Source of the DNA: Chryseobacterium piperi
GTDB lineage: Bacteria; Bacteroidota; Bacteroidia; Flavobacteriales; Weeksellaceae
Assembly (NCBI RefSeq): GCF_002285635.2
Contig: NZ_CP023049.2
Location: forward strand, 4,278,001 to 4,342,000
Direction: 5' to 3'
Length of the DNA: 64,000 nucleotides
The number at the start of each line of letters is the position of its first letter. Within the stretch, counting starts at the first letter, position 1. The notes beneath the pieces are model-generated. The model made no database searches. It was not told where the DNA came from and saw only the letters and a program-made list of their open reading frames with translations. The translations under genes were made by a program, and so were the position numbers. This document shows, piece after piece, positions 1-8,436 of this stretch.

Positions 1-1905
1 GACCCGACTTCTTCTAACCCGATGTTCCCACAAGTGGAAATTGCTTACAATGGCGGAACAATCCTTTTAGGAAATGAAAGAGAGGCTACTGTATTTAACA
101 TGAAGCAGAAAACCTTCGAAATCACCAATAATCTAACGTATAAAACAGGAGTTCACACGTTCTTATTAGGAACCCATAATGAATTATATAATATCAATTA
201 TGGTTTCGTTAACGCTCTTAATGGAAGGATCTCTTACAGAACTCTTGCAGACTTCTACAACTCTACTCCTGCTAGGATAAGAGGGACGTATCCGTTTAAT
301 GGAGACAGCAGAGAAACTCTTTTCAATAACCCATATGCTCAATATAAAGCTAATCTTCTTTCCTTGTATTTCCAGGATGAAATCAACTTAGGAAAATTAA
401 GATTATCACCAGGGGTAAGAGTAGATTACACCGATTTACCCAATAAACCACGTTTAAGTCCACAGGTTAATAATTCACCTATGGATCCAAATTATGGAAA
501 TACTTATACGTATACACCACTAAGCCAGCTTACCAATAGCTACCTTAACAAGCCAACGATTTCACCAAGATTAGGATTTACACTCGATCTTACAGATAAT
601 AGATCTGTAGTATTAAGAGGAGGTTCAGGTATTTTTGTAGGAAGGATTCCTTTTGCATGGTTAGGATATGCTTACTATAATGATGGGGTAGGTTTCGGAA
701 GTTATGATTATAATTCGCCGACAGCTGCTCAGATTGCTGCCAACGGAGATCCTTTGATAAGTGGAAATTTTGCTAACTGGCAAAATTCTTCAAAAGTACA
801 GGTAGACCTTATTGATAATAACTTCAAAATGCCAAAAGTTTGGAGAAGCTCATTAGGACTTGACTATACCGTGGGAGGATATAAAATGACATTAGAAGGT
901 ATTTATACCAAAGTGCTTTACGATTTGAAATTCCAGCAAGTGAATAGAAGGGATAAGGTAACGTATTACAGTTATGATGTAAATCAGGAAATGCCGATCT
1001 ATTCAGGAAGCATCAATAGTAATTTTTCTAATGCTTATTTGTTATCCAACACAAAACAAGGATATAGATATAATGTAACGGCACAAGTTTCCAAAGCATA
1101 TAATTTTGGATTTAACTTCTTTGTAGCCTATACTTATGGTGATGCCAAAGATATTACCAATGGTATCAGAAACTCTATGGAAAGTAACTGGCAGATGAAC
1201 CAGTCTTTGACTCCTAATAATCCTCAGCTTACTACTTCTAACTTTGCGATCAAAAACAGAGTAGTTGCCAATTTGGGATATGCTTTCAATACTTCACAAT
1301 CCAACAGGATATCAGCGAATGTATATTTCAATGCTCAGTCAGGAAATCCTTTTTCATGGGGGTTCATCAACGGGACGATTGCTAATTCAGGACAGGCTGC
1401 CGGACTGGCTTATATCTTCAAAGATGCCGCTGAAGCTGCCAAGTATATCGTTCCTATTAGAGATGCCGCAGGAACTGTTTTAGTGACAGCACAGCAACAG
1501 GTTGCTGATTATGAAAGTTTTATTAGTAATAATAAATATCTGAACAGTAGGAGAGGAACATTTACTCAAAGAAACGGAGATGTTACTCCGTGGAACATAC
1601 AAGCTGATATCAGAATTATGGATGAAATCAGATTGAGTCAAAAATCTAAAAACAGTCTTCAGATTTCTTTAAGCATTATCAACGTTACGAATCTTTTAAA
1701 TAAAGACTGGGGGAAAGTATACTTTGTACCAAATACCTTTAACTCTACGGCAAGTGTAGGCCTTACGAGAAATGGAAGTGTAGGTGCCGGACAACCTGGT
1801 GCGGGAGATCCAACTTACAACTTCAGATCTCCGGGGTTACCTTATACGATTGATCAGTTTGCATCAAGATTCCAGGCTCAGTTAGGAGTTCGATACAATT
1901 TTTAA
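1..1905 (+). CDS. TonB-dependent receptor, Oar-like (3' part only)
   Basis: This is the C-terminal part of a large outer-membrane beta-barrel. The frame is open from the first base, so the true start, signal peptide, carboxypeptidase-like domain and plug lie upstream of the window. The 635 visible residues are rich in alternating aromatic and polar strands, for example around DEINLGKLRLSPGVRVDY and SYLNKPTISPRLGFTLD. The protein ends in GVRYNF, and a terminal aromatic is typical of barrels inserted by the BAM complex. Oar-like proteins are a TonB-dependent family common in Bacteroidota; their cargo is usually unknown and I cannot name a substrate here. The gene is followed directly by a hairpin terminator, so it ends its transcript. 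Family call is firm, ligand unknown. Confidence 0.85.
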   Translation, partial: DPTSSNPMFPQVEIAYNGGTILLGNEREATVFNMKQKTFEITNNLTYKTGVHTFLLGTHNELYNINYGFVNALNGRISYRTLADFYNSTPARIRGTYPFNGDSRETLFNNPYAQYKANLLSLYFQDEINLGKLRLSPGVRVDYTDLPNKPRLSPQVNNSPMDPNYGNTYTYTPLSQLTNSYLNKPTISPRLGFTLDLTDNRSVVLRGGSGIFVGRIPFAWLGYAYYNDGVGFGSYDYNSPTAAQIAANGDPLISGNFANWQNSSKVQVDLIDNNFKMPKVWRSSLGLDYTVGGYKMTLEGIYTKVLYDLKFQQVNRRDKVTYYSYDVNQEMPIYSGSINSNFSNAYLLSNTKQGYRYNVTAQVSKAYNFGFNFFVAYTYGDAKDITNGIRNSMESNWQMNQSLTPNNPQLTTSNFAIKNRVVANLGYAFNTSQSNRISANVYFNAQSGNPFSWGFINGTIANSGQAAGLAYIFKDAAEAAKYIVPIRDAAGTVLVTAQQQVADYESFISNNKYLNSRRGTFTQRNGDVTPWNIQADIRIMDEIRLSQKSKNSLQISLSIINVTNLLNKDWGKVYFVPNTFNSTASVGLTRNGSVGAGQPGAGDPTYNFRSPGLPYTIDQFASRFQAQLGVRYNF

Positions 1906-1930
1906 TTTTTACTTTATATATTCTTTCAAG

Positions 1931-1959
1931 AGTCCAGATTTTCTTTCTGGGCTTTTTTT
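1931..1959 (+). terminator. Rho-independent terminator after the TonB receptor
   Basis: Stem AGTCCAGA / TCTGGGCT (8 bp with one G-T pair) around a short T-rich loop, followed by a run of seven T. It lies 26 bases after the receptor stop codon. Confidence 0.75.
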
Positions 1960-2135
1960 ATATATCATTCTGGATGCATTGAGATATTCTTGTAAGTTAA
2001 GTTCCTACAATGTTGTGTAACTATAGAGTGATAAAATCGCTGGTTGGCTAAATTATGAAAAGGTGTTTGTTTTTTTACATTAGTCATAGCAGCTTAAACT
2101 TGATGGGTTGAATGATTTTATATTTATCTAATTAT

Positions 2136-3020
2136 CTAAGAGGTAGGTAAATAAATTATAGATATCGTATTTGTAAGAGTTCTATTGTAGTTATTTGCTT
2201 CGGTATTAAGGTTGTATTGACCTTCAGTACTTCCAGGTGTAATATATTTCACAATGGGGACTGTTTTTTCTCCGGTTTTAAGATATATAATACTCTTTAA
2301 ATTTAAATAAGTTATAAAATTAGCTCCTCGTGCAGAGTCCAGATTTTCAATAGCATTATAAAAGATATTGTCTGTGAGGCCACTGGTAGGAAATGAGTTG
2401 GTATATGGTTTTGATAATCCTAGAAGGAGAGGTGTTTTAACATTGTTGTTGGGGTCAAAATTATTTTTCCACGGCTTAAGAAGTATGTTCATATTGACCA
2501 GGTAATACCCGGTGAAAGGCGCCGTAAATTCTCCTGTTGTTGTATTAAAGGTATTTAGTTTGTCTGTAACCTTACTGTCAAATATAAATCTTCTGATATT
2601 ATTTCCCAGATCACTGCTCACGAAACTTAAATCATTTCCTGAGGGCTTCATATTGACTAATGTAATAAGCCTATTTAAAAGAAGGTCGCTTATTTTCTGG
2701 TTGAGTTCTTTTTCTTCTGTGAAAAGATGCCATCTCCCATTACTAAAAGAATAGAACCTATTTTCCAGCACATCATCTGTAGTGTCTGCAGGAGTCTCGT
2801 TATTGGCATTTACCAAATTGAATACCAATAAGCCTTCTGCCGGCTTGGGAATTGTGGTGATATCAGTGGTTCCGGATAGTGAAACCCGTGAAATTAATAG
2901 CCCTTTATGGGTTGCATTGGCATGAAGTATTGCACTTTTATCAGGGAAGTTGGTGTTTATTCCTACTTGAGAATAATGAAATAGGCTAGATAAAATGCTA
3001 AATAATAGAATTGTTTTCAT
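2136..3020 (-). CDS. Exported VGINT-motif protein, function unknown
   Basis: A 294-residue protein with an N-terminal signal peptide (about residues 1-17) directly followed by QVGINTNFPDKSAIL and then HKGLLISRV. This head is shared with the neighbouring gene and, more loosely, with two exported proteins near 52.7-54.1 kb. After the head comes a KPAEGLLVFNL segment, a Trp/His-containing stretch (GRWHLFTEE), and a C-terminal half resembling a beta-sandwich (FTGYYLVNMNILL...), as in C1q/TNF-like or fibre-head domains; that fold is inference. It starts 5 bases after the stop of the upstream gene on the same strand, so the two are probably co-transcribed. No C-terminal type IX sorting domain is evident. 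I do not recognise a function. Confidence 0.75.
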   Translation of the reverse strand: MKTILLFSILSSLFHYSQVGINTNFPDKSAILHANATHKGLLISRVSLSGTTDITTIPKPAEGLLVFNLVNANNETPADTTDDVLENRFYSFSNGRWHLFTEEKELNQKISDLLLNRLITLVNMKPSGNDLSFVSSDLGNNIRRFIFDSKVTDKLNTFNTTTGEFTAPFTGYYLVNMNILLKPWKNNFDPNNNVKTPLLLGLSKPYTNSFPTSGLTDNIFYNAIENLDSARGANFITYLNLKSIIYLKTGEKTVPIVKYITPGSTEGQYNLNTEANNYNRTLTNTISIIYLPTS

Positions 3021-3025
3021 ATTGG

Positions 3026-3898
3026 CTAATTAGTGATAGGGAGATAAATAATGGTAATATTGTTTGCCTGCGCTCTGTTGTACCCTAAGCTTTCAGTTGA
3101 CATAGAATAGATATTATCACCTGAAGTTGTGCCTGGGGTGATATATCTGGTTAAAAAACAAATCTTTTCGTCCTTATTCATATATATGACACCGGAGACT
3201 TTAACTGTCAGAGGCTGCTGAGCGTCTGTTACAGCATTGAGAGGTTGATTAAGAAAAGCAAATGTTGCATTTCCATTATAAGTAAATGTAGTATAGGGCT
3301 TACTTACGCCTAGCCTTACAATATTGGTTGTATTTTGAGACTGATAGCTCTTTAAAAGAATTGAAGCGTCTATCTGATAATAACCGTTTTTAGGTGCTTT
3401 GAATTCTGAGTTTATAGCATCGTAAGTATTATTTCTGTCAAAGACTTTATTAGTGAAGAAAAGCTTTCTGATATTGGCTCCTAAATCATTTCCTGCATAG
3501 GAAACATCATTTCCACTCGAAGAAGCATTGGCTACTACTTGTAATTGAGTGACACCAAGACCTTCAATGGCATCATTGAGTACGGTATCAGTTACCAAAA
3601 GCTTCCATGAGTTATCCGCTGAGGAAAAAGTATAAAAATTATTTGCAATTACCTGATTATTGGTATTGGTAGAAGAGTTTGAGTTTGATAAATTATAGAC
3701 CAATAAGCCATTTGCCGGATTGGGTATTGTGATAAGATCTGTTTTGTTTACCAGATTGACCCGTGGGATCAGTAACCCTTTATTAGAATGCCGAATATCC
3801 AATACGGCACTAGGATCTGGAGTGGTTGTGTTAATACCTACTTGTGCGTAGGTCTGCATTCCACATAAAAGAAATGCGTAAATAATTAATGTTTTCAT
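3026..3898 (-). CDS. Exported VGINT-motif protein, paralogue of the next gene
   Basis: A 290-residue exported protein: signal peptide about residues 1-18 (ending QTYA), then QVGINTTTPDPSAVLD and NKGLLIPRVNL. It aligns along its whole length with the 294-residue downstream protein: both have the NPANGLLVYNLS/KPAEGLLVFNLV segment, a VSYAGNDLGANIRKLFF/LSFVSSDLGNNIRRFIF segment, and a C-terminal YNR...ITIIYLP ending. The pair therefore arose by tandem duplication. It is the first gene of a two-gene minus-strand unit. Such proteins are frequent in Chryseobacterium-like genomes but I know of no assigned role. The GINTTTP...LDV pattern recalls the head of phage and adhesin fibre proteins, which is suggestive only. 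Confidence 0.75.
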   Translation of the reverse strand: MKTLIIYAFLLCGMQTYAQVGINTTTPDPSAVLDIRHSNKGLLIPRVNLVNKTDLITIPNPANGLLVYNLSNSNSSTNTNNQVIANNFYTFSSADNSWKLLVTDTVLNDAIEGLGVTQLQVVANASSSGNDVSYAGNDLGANIRKLFFTNKVFDRNNTYDAINSEFKAPKNGYYQIDASILLKSYQSQNTTNIVRLGVSKPYTTFTYNGNATFAFLNQPLNAVTDAQQPLTVKVSGVIYMNKDEKICFLTRYITPGTTSGDNIYSMSTESLGYNRAQANNITIIYLPITN

Positions 3899-4111
3899 CC
3901 TTGTAGTGTAATTAAATTAATAATTAACGGTAAATATATTTGTTTTATAACTGAAATGTTTGAGCTGAAAACTAGATGTATTTGTCTTTATTTCAATTAT
4001 TTAGGATGTTTTAGTTACATATATTTTATACGGATAATAAATTGATAATAATATATATTTATACTTGAGGTATTTAATCTATATTAAGTTTTCATTAATT
4101 TTTATTTTACA

Positions 4112-4139
4112 ACAAAAAAAGCACGTTAAAAACGTGCTT
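4112..4139 (-). terminator. Rho-independent terminator of the nrd operon
   Basis: Perfect 9-bp stem AAGCACGTT / AACGTGCTT with a 3-base loop. On the minus strand it is followed by a T run (complement of the A run at 4112-4120), 29 bases after the nrdA stop. Confidence 0.85.
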
Positions 4140-4167
4140 CATATATAAATTGTTTATTATTTGTAGT

Positions 4168-5826
4168 CTAAGCTTCGCAGCTTGAACATGATACAAAGTT
4201 CACCATCATTTCTTTAGATACTGATGAGCTTCTCTGATAATATAATGTTTTTACTCCTTTTTTCCATGCTTCAATATACAGGTAATTAACATCCTTTACA
4301 GGCATTGTAGATGGAATCTGTAAATTCAAAGATTGTGCCTGATCAATATACTGCTGTCTTTGAGCTGCCTGAGAAATGATCTCCATTGGAGATATTTCTT
4401 TGAAGGTTTTAAATACTGCTTTTTCTTCGTCAGTCAATTCAGTTAAGTGCTGTACGGAACCATGATTCAACATAATTGTTCTCCATGTCTCTTCGTTATC
4501 CAATCCTTTTTCTTCCAACAATTTTGCCAAATACTTGTTTTTACGCATAAAGTTTCCTTTAGCCAGACCTGCTTTATAATAATTAGATGCAAAAGGCTCA
4601 ATTCCAGGAGAAGTTTGTCCTAAAATAGCAGAACTTGAAGTGGTAGGAGCAATAGCCATTGTAGTTGTATTTCTCAACCCGTAACCTTTTAATAATTCAG
4701 GCTCTCCATAGATATTGGCTAATTCTCTCGATGCTTGCTCAGATTGTTCTTTAATATGTTTGAAAGCTCTTGCATTGAACTGAGTCGCTTCAAAACTTTC
4801 AAACGGGATCATATTTTTCTGTAAATAAGAGTGGTATCCTAAAACTCCTAATCCAAGAGCTCTGTGACGCATTGCGAAGTTTCTTGCTCCCTGTAAATAG
4901 TAGTTACCTTCTGTTTTATCAATAAACTCAGTTAAAACAGCATCCAGGAAGTATACAGCTAATTTTACAGCATCAGTATCTTTCCATTCGTCATATAATT
5001 CCAGGTTCATGGAAGATAAACAACAGATAAATGATTCCTCTCTTGTAGAAGGAAGCATGATTTCAGAACAAAGGTTACTTGCATTAACCGTTAATCCTAA
5101 ATCTTTATAAACCTGTGGCTTATTTCTGTTTACATTATCTGTAAAGAAAATATATGGAAGACCTTTTTGCTGACGGCTTTCTAAAACTCTTGCCCAGATC
5201 TTACGTTTCTCCATATCTCCATCGATCATATCCTGCATCCAATAGTCAGGAACACAGATCCCTGTAAATAAATTCTGGATAGGGCTTCCGATATCTTTGA
5301 TAGATAAAAATTCTTCAATATCTCCGTGGTCGATGTCCAGATAAGCAGCAAATGCTCCTCTTCTTACACCTCCCTGTGAAACCACATCCATTGCAGTATC
5401 AAATAGTTTCATGAAAGAAACAGCTCCTGAAGACTTCCCGTTATCAGTTACTGCAGTACCTCTGTTACGAAGCTCTCCGAAATATCCTGAAGTTCCACCT
5501 CCGATTTTTGTCTGCATGATGACCTCACCCATTTTATGAGTAATTCCTTCAATGCTGTCCGGAATGTGAACATTGAAACAAGAGATAGGCAATCCTCTTT
5601 GCGTTCCCATGTTAGCCCAAACCGGAGAAGAAAAACTGATCCACCCTTTAGTGATCATTTCTTTGAAAGCCGGCTGTAGCTCAGGTTTGTATAATTTTTT
5701 AGCAGCAGCTGTGGTAATTCTGTCGATGGCACCATCTACAGTTTCCCCTTTTAACAGATATCCTCTGTTTAGCATTTGCTCTGACTCCTCATTGAGCCAC
5801 CATATATTAGTATTTTGTTCCTCCAT
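4168..5826 (-). CDS. nrdA: Ribonucleoside-diphosphate reductase, alpha subunit (class I)
   Basis: Catalytic subunit that reduces ribonucleoside diphosphates to deoxyribonucleotides. The redox cysteines are C83 (in GLPISCFN) and C268 or C269. The N-C-E triad N251, C253, E255 lies in NASNLCSEIMLP; C253 corresponds to the thiyl-radical cysteine of E. coli (C439). The radical-relay tyrosines are Y529-Y530 in LYYQRSSS. The C-terminal tail CSSC (547-550) is the pair reloaded by thioredoxin or glutaredoxin. At 552 residues it is about 200 shorter than E. coli NrdA, mostly because the N-terminal ATP-cone is absent: C83 matches E. coli C225. Overall activity control by ATP/dATP through this subunit is therefore not expected. 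It is last in the operon nrdB - small ORF - nrdA and is followed by a strong terminator. Confidence 0.97.
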   Translation of the reverse strand: MEEQNTNIWWLNEESEQMLNRGYLLKGETVDGAIDRITTAAAKKLYKPELQPAFKEMITKGWISFSSPVWANMGTQRGLPISCFNVHIPDSIEGITHKMGEVIMQTKIGGGTSGYFGELRNRGTAVTDNGKSSGAVSFMKLFDTAMDVVSQGGVRRGAFAAYLDIDHGDIEEFLSIKDIGSPIQNLFTGICVPDYWMQDMIDGDMEKRKIWARVLESRQQKGLPYIFFTDNVNRNKPQVYKDLGLTVNASNLCSEIMLPSTREESFICCLSSMNLELYDEWKDTDAVKLAVYFLDAVLTEFIDKTEGNYYLQGARNFAMRHRALGLGVLGYHSYLQKNMIPFESFEATQFNARAFKHIKEQSEQASRELANIYGEPELLKGYGLRNTTTMAIAPTTSSSAILGQTSPGIEPFASNYYKAGLAKGNFMRKNKYLAKLLEEKGLDNEETWRTIMLNHGSVQHLTELTDEEKAVFKTFKEISPMEIISQAAQRQQYIDQAQSLNLQIPSTMPVKDVNYLYIEAWKKGVKTLYYQRSSSVSKEMMVNFVSCSSCEA

Positions 5827-5881
5827 AGCTGTTATATTTTCGAATTCCCGGGTCTTTTATCGACACGGGAATTTTGTGTTA

Positions 5882-6169
5882 TTAAATTGTTTGTAAAAAT
5901 TCTACTTTGTGGGAGTTGTTCAATCCACTTTCATCTCTTAATCTTTGAAATTCTTTAAAAGATGGGGTATTCAAAACCTCATGCTGTACCTCTTCATTGA
6001 TATAGTTGGAATAATGTAAAAAAGTAATACCATCTTCTTTCAGATATATTTTATACTCAAAAGTAGACTGATCGAGTTTCTTGAAATCATCCAGAAAAAT
6101 GCGGATATTTGCTTTGTTTTCTTGAACAAACTCAGGTTTTACGGTATAGGTTACAATTACATTAATCAT
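5882..6169 (-). CDS. Small ABM-like (dimeric alpha/beta barrel) protein between nrdB and nrdA
   Basis: A 95-residue soluble protein lying between the two reductase subunit genes on the same strand, with a 111-base gap from nrdB and a 55-base gap to nrdA. The pattern fits the antibiotic biosynthesis monooxygenase (ABM) fold: a first strand MINVIVTYTVKPE, a helix VQENKANIRIFLDDF, strands with TFEYKIYLKEDGITFLHYSNY, and a second helix HEVLNTPSFKEFQRLRDE. ABM-fold proteins include quinol monooxygenases and haem-degrading enzymes, but many have no known reaction. I see no cofactor motif that decides the chemistry. Its place in an nrd operon is the notable point. Fold call moderate, function unknown. 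Confidence 0.7.
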   Translation of the reverse strand: MINVIVTYTVKPEFVQENKANIRIFLDDFKKLDQSTFEYKIYLKEDGITFLHYSNYINEEVQHEVLNTPSFKEFQRLRDESGLNNSHKVEFLQTI

Positions 6170-6280
6170 CTTTTGTGTTGGTATTTAATGGTCATCCTGA
6201 AGAATAAAGAACTTTGATTTATTCGGAAGTTCTTTTATGTATTCAAACAAGAATAAGATTGTATCATTTTTTCTGCCCGA

Positions 6281-7255
6281 TTAAAACAAATCGTTTGCAG
6301 TAATACTCTTATCGTGTTTCGTATAATCTACAGGTCTTTTAGCAAAGAAATCATCCATAGAGTTAGCGAAAACTTCCTCTTCAAACCATTTCATTGGACG
6401 ATATTGCTCAGGAGAGATGTTGTAACGTGTATCCATATTGATCTTCTTTAAACTGTCATCAACACGATATTTCATGAAGTTTAGTAAATCTTCTTTTGAA
6501 AATACACTCAATTCTCCTAGTTCGAAGATCCAATCCAGGATTTCACCTTCCAGTTCCACAGACTGATCCACTAAAGTATAAATGTCTTCAATGTCAGAAT
6601 CCGTTAATAGGTCAGGTTGTTCCTCGCGAATCTTATTAATTAAATAAATTCCTGCATTCGCATGAATCTGCTCATCTACCGAAGTCCAAGCGATAATGTT
6701 GGAAACATTCTTCATATATCCTTTAAATCTGGTAAAAGACAGAATAATGGCGAACTGTGAGAAAAGGGATACATTTTCAATCAGGATACTGAATAATAAA
6801 AGAGAAGAAACATATTCTTTTGGCGTAGAAGAATTGGCGTGCTTAAGAACATTTGACAAAAAGTCAATTCTCTTTTTCACGGCAGGAACTTCTATAACAT
6901 TTGTAAATTCTTCATTATATCCTAATACTTCTACTAATCGGGAATAGGCTTCAGAGTGGCGGAATTCACATTCTGCAAAAGTAGCTCCAAGACCATTGAA
7001 TTCAGGTTTAGGTAGATGATTATATAGGTTTCCCCAGAATGTCTTTACAGACACCTCGATCTGTGCAATTGCCAAAAGTGCATTTTTCACAGAGTTTTTT
7101 TCGTGTGGCTCCAACTGCGAATGAAAATCCTGAACATCTGCAGTAAAGTCCACTTCCGAATGTACCCAAAACGATTTGTTAATCGCTTCTACAAATTGAA
7201 GAACCTCAGGATATTCAAATGCCTTATAACTTACTCTTTTATCAAAAATTCCCAT
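6281..7255 (-). CDS. nrdB: Ribonucleoside-diphosphate reductase, beta subunit (class I)
   Basis: Radical-generating subunit of 324 residues with a ferritin-like di-metal site. Visible ligands by comparison with E. coli NrdB are E67 (in AQIEVSVK), E97 and H100 (in CEFRHSEAY), E160 (in LIENVS), and E195 with H198 (in SVDEQIHAN). Y104, four residues after H100, sits where the stable tyrosyl radical forms, so this reads as a Tyr-radical enzyme. The first metal ligand is Glu rather than the Asp of E. coli. There is no N-terminal ATP-cone; in some Bacteroidota that domain is fused to NrdB, but here the protein starts almost at the first helix. First gene of the minus-strand nrd operon. Confidence 0.96.
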   Translation of the reverse strand: MGIFDKRVSYKAFEYPEVLQFVEAINKSFWVHSEVDFTADVQDFHSQLEPHEKNSVKNALLAIAQIEVSVKTFWGNLYNHLPKPEFNGLGATFAECEFRHSEAYSRLVEVLGYNEEFTNVIEVPAVKKRIDFLSNVLKHANSSTPKEYVSSLLLFSILIENVSLFSQFAIILSFTRFKGYMKNVSNIIAWTSVDEQIHANAGIYLINKIREEQPDLLTDSDIEDIYTLVDQSVELEGEILDWIFELGELSVFSKEDLLNFMKYRVDDSLKKINMDTRYNISPEQYRPMKWFEEEVFANSMDDFFAKRPVDYTKHDKSITANDLF

Positions 7256-7681
7256 ATTAAAAATGTGTTTAAATTAAAATAATTACATCACTGTGGATAA
7301 AATTCAAAGAATAAATAACATCTTGATTTGTTGGAACTTATATTTGAAAGTTTTTCACAAGAAAAGTGTTTTTATTTTTTGCTAGTGCGAAGCACAAAGT
7401 TCGAAAAAAAGAACTGATTTAAAAAGGGGTAAATACTAATTGATTGACTTTTAACCTTAAAAGTTTTCCACATTTACATGAAACCACCGTTGATATTGGT
7501 TTATACAGAATTATAAGGCAAAAATAAATATTTTTAATAAGTTACAGTTAAACATGCATTCCTAAAATACTATAAATAAAATGAAAAAGTATTAAACGCC
7601 AAAAAATATTAATAAATTTTTATTCTTGTAACAAATCGAAAATATCTTCTACTTATTGAGTACAAAAACAGCAACCACTTA
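7256..7681. other. Divergent AT-rich intergenic region between nrdB and the ABC exporter
   Basis: About 426 bases without a credible gene. It must hold promoters for both the minus-strand nrd operon and the plus-strand exporter operon, but I found no exact TAnnTTTG box on either strand; near matches are an AT-rich TATTCTTTG-like site read on the minus strand just upstream of nrdB and TATTCTTG near 7622. Two small inverted repeats sit side by side: GTGC-GAA-GCAC at 7385-7395 and AGTTC / GAACT at 7398-7402 and 7411-7415. These could be an operator or small RNA hairpins. I did not find a convincing NrdR box. Confidence 0.5.
7385..7415. repeat. Two adjacent small inverted repeats
   Basis: GTGC-GAA-GCAC (7385-7395) is followed after two bases by AGTTC / GAACT (7398-7402, 7411-7415) with an 8-base A-rich spacer. 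They lie about 130 bases upstream of nrdB and 270 upstream of the ABC operon. Role unknown. Confidence 0.4.
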
Positions 7682-8371
7682 ATGTTAGTAATTCAGGATT
7701 TACATAAATCATACGATACGGGGAAAAGTAAACTGCACGTTCTCAAGGGAATTAATCTTAATATTTCTGAAGGTGAGTTTGTTTCCATTATGGGAAGTTC
7801 CGGTTCCGGGAAGTCTACACTCCTTAATATTATAGGTATTCTGGATGAAAAAGATTCAGGGACCTATGAGTTGGATAAGGTTCCTATCGAGCATTTATCC
7901 GAAGTAAAAGCGGCAGAATACAGAAGTAAGTTTCTGGGATTTATTTTTCAGTCTTTTAACTTGATCGGATATAAAACGGCTTTAGATAATGTTGCTCTTC
8001 CTTTATATTATCAGAATGTACCCAGGAAAGAACGTAATCAAATAGCAATGGAATATTTGGAAAAAGTAGGCCTTGCTCAATGGGCTACCCATCTCCCTAA
8101 TGAACTTTCGGGTGGACAAAAGCAGAGAGTAGCTATTGCAAGAGCTTTGATTACCAATCCTAAAGTTGTATTAGCTGATGAACCTACGGGTGCTTTAGAC
8201 TCAAAGACAACACATGATATTATGAAGCTTCTTCAGGATATTAATAATGAAGGGAAGACTATTATTGTGGTTACCCATGAACCTGACGTTGCAGCACAAA
8301 CCAAAAGAAATGTCATTTTAAAAGACGGAATTATTGAAAGTGATGAATTTATCAAGCAGGTTGTTTTATAA
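7682..8371 (+). CDS. ABC transporter ATP-binding protein, MacB/LolD type
   Basis: A 229-residue stand-alone nucleotide-binding domain. It shows Walker A GSSGSGKST (about residues 38-46), Q-loop (FIFQSFNLI), the signature LSGGQKQRVAIARAL, Walker B VVLADEPTGALDSK and the switch histidine in VVTHEPD. The GSSGSGKST and PTGALD sequences are typical of the MacB/LolD/FtsE branch, which drives mechanotransmission rather than classic import. Two FtsX/MacB-type permeases and a membrane-fusion protein follow on the same strand, so this is the ATPase of a tripartite exporter or envelope lipid/protein pump. In MacB of E. coli the ATPase and permease are one chain; here they are separate. Substrate unknown. 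Confidence 0.92.
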   Translation: MLVIQDLHKSYDTGKSKLHVLKGINLNISEGEFVSIMGSSGSGKSTLLNIIGILDEKDSGTYELDKVPIEHLSEVKAAEYRSKFLGFIFQSFNLIGYKTALDNVALPLYYQNVPRKERNQIAMEYLEKVGLAQWATHLPNELSGGQKQRVAIARALITNPKVVLADEPTGALDSKTTHDIMKLLQDINNEGKTIIVVTHEPDVAAQTKRNVILKDGIIESDEFIKQVVL

Positions 8372-8436
8372 ATGGATTTGCAGAAGTGTAAAGAGCATTT
8401 AGCCTTAAGTTATTAAATATCTAAATCTATTAAATT

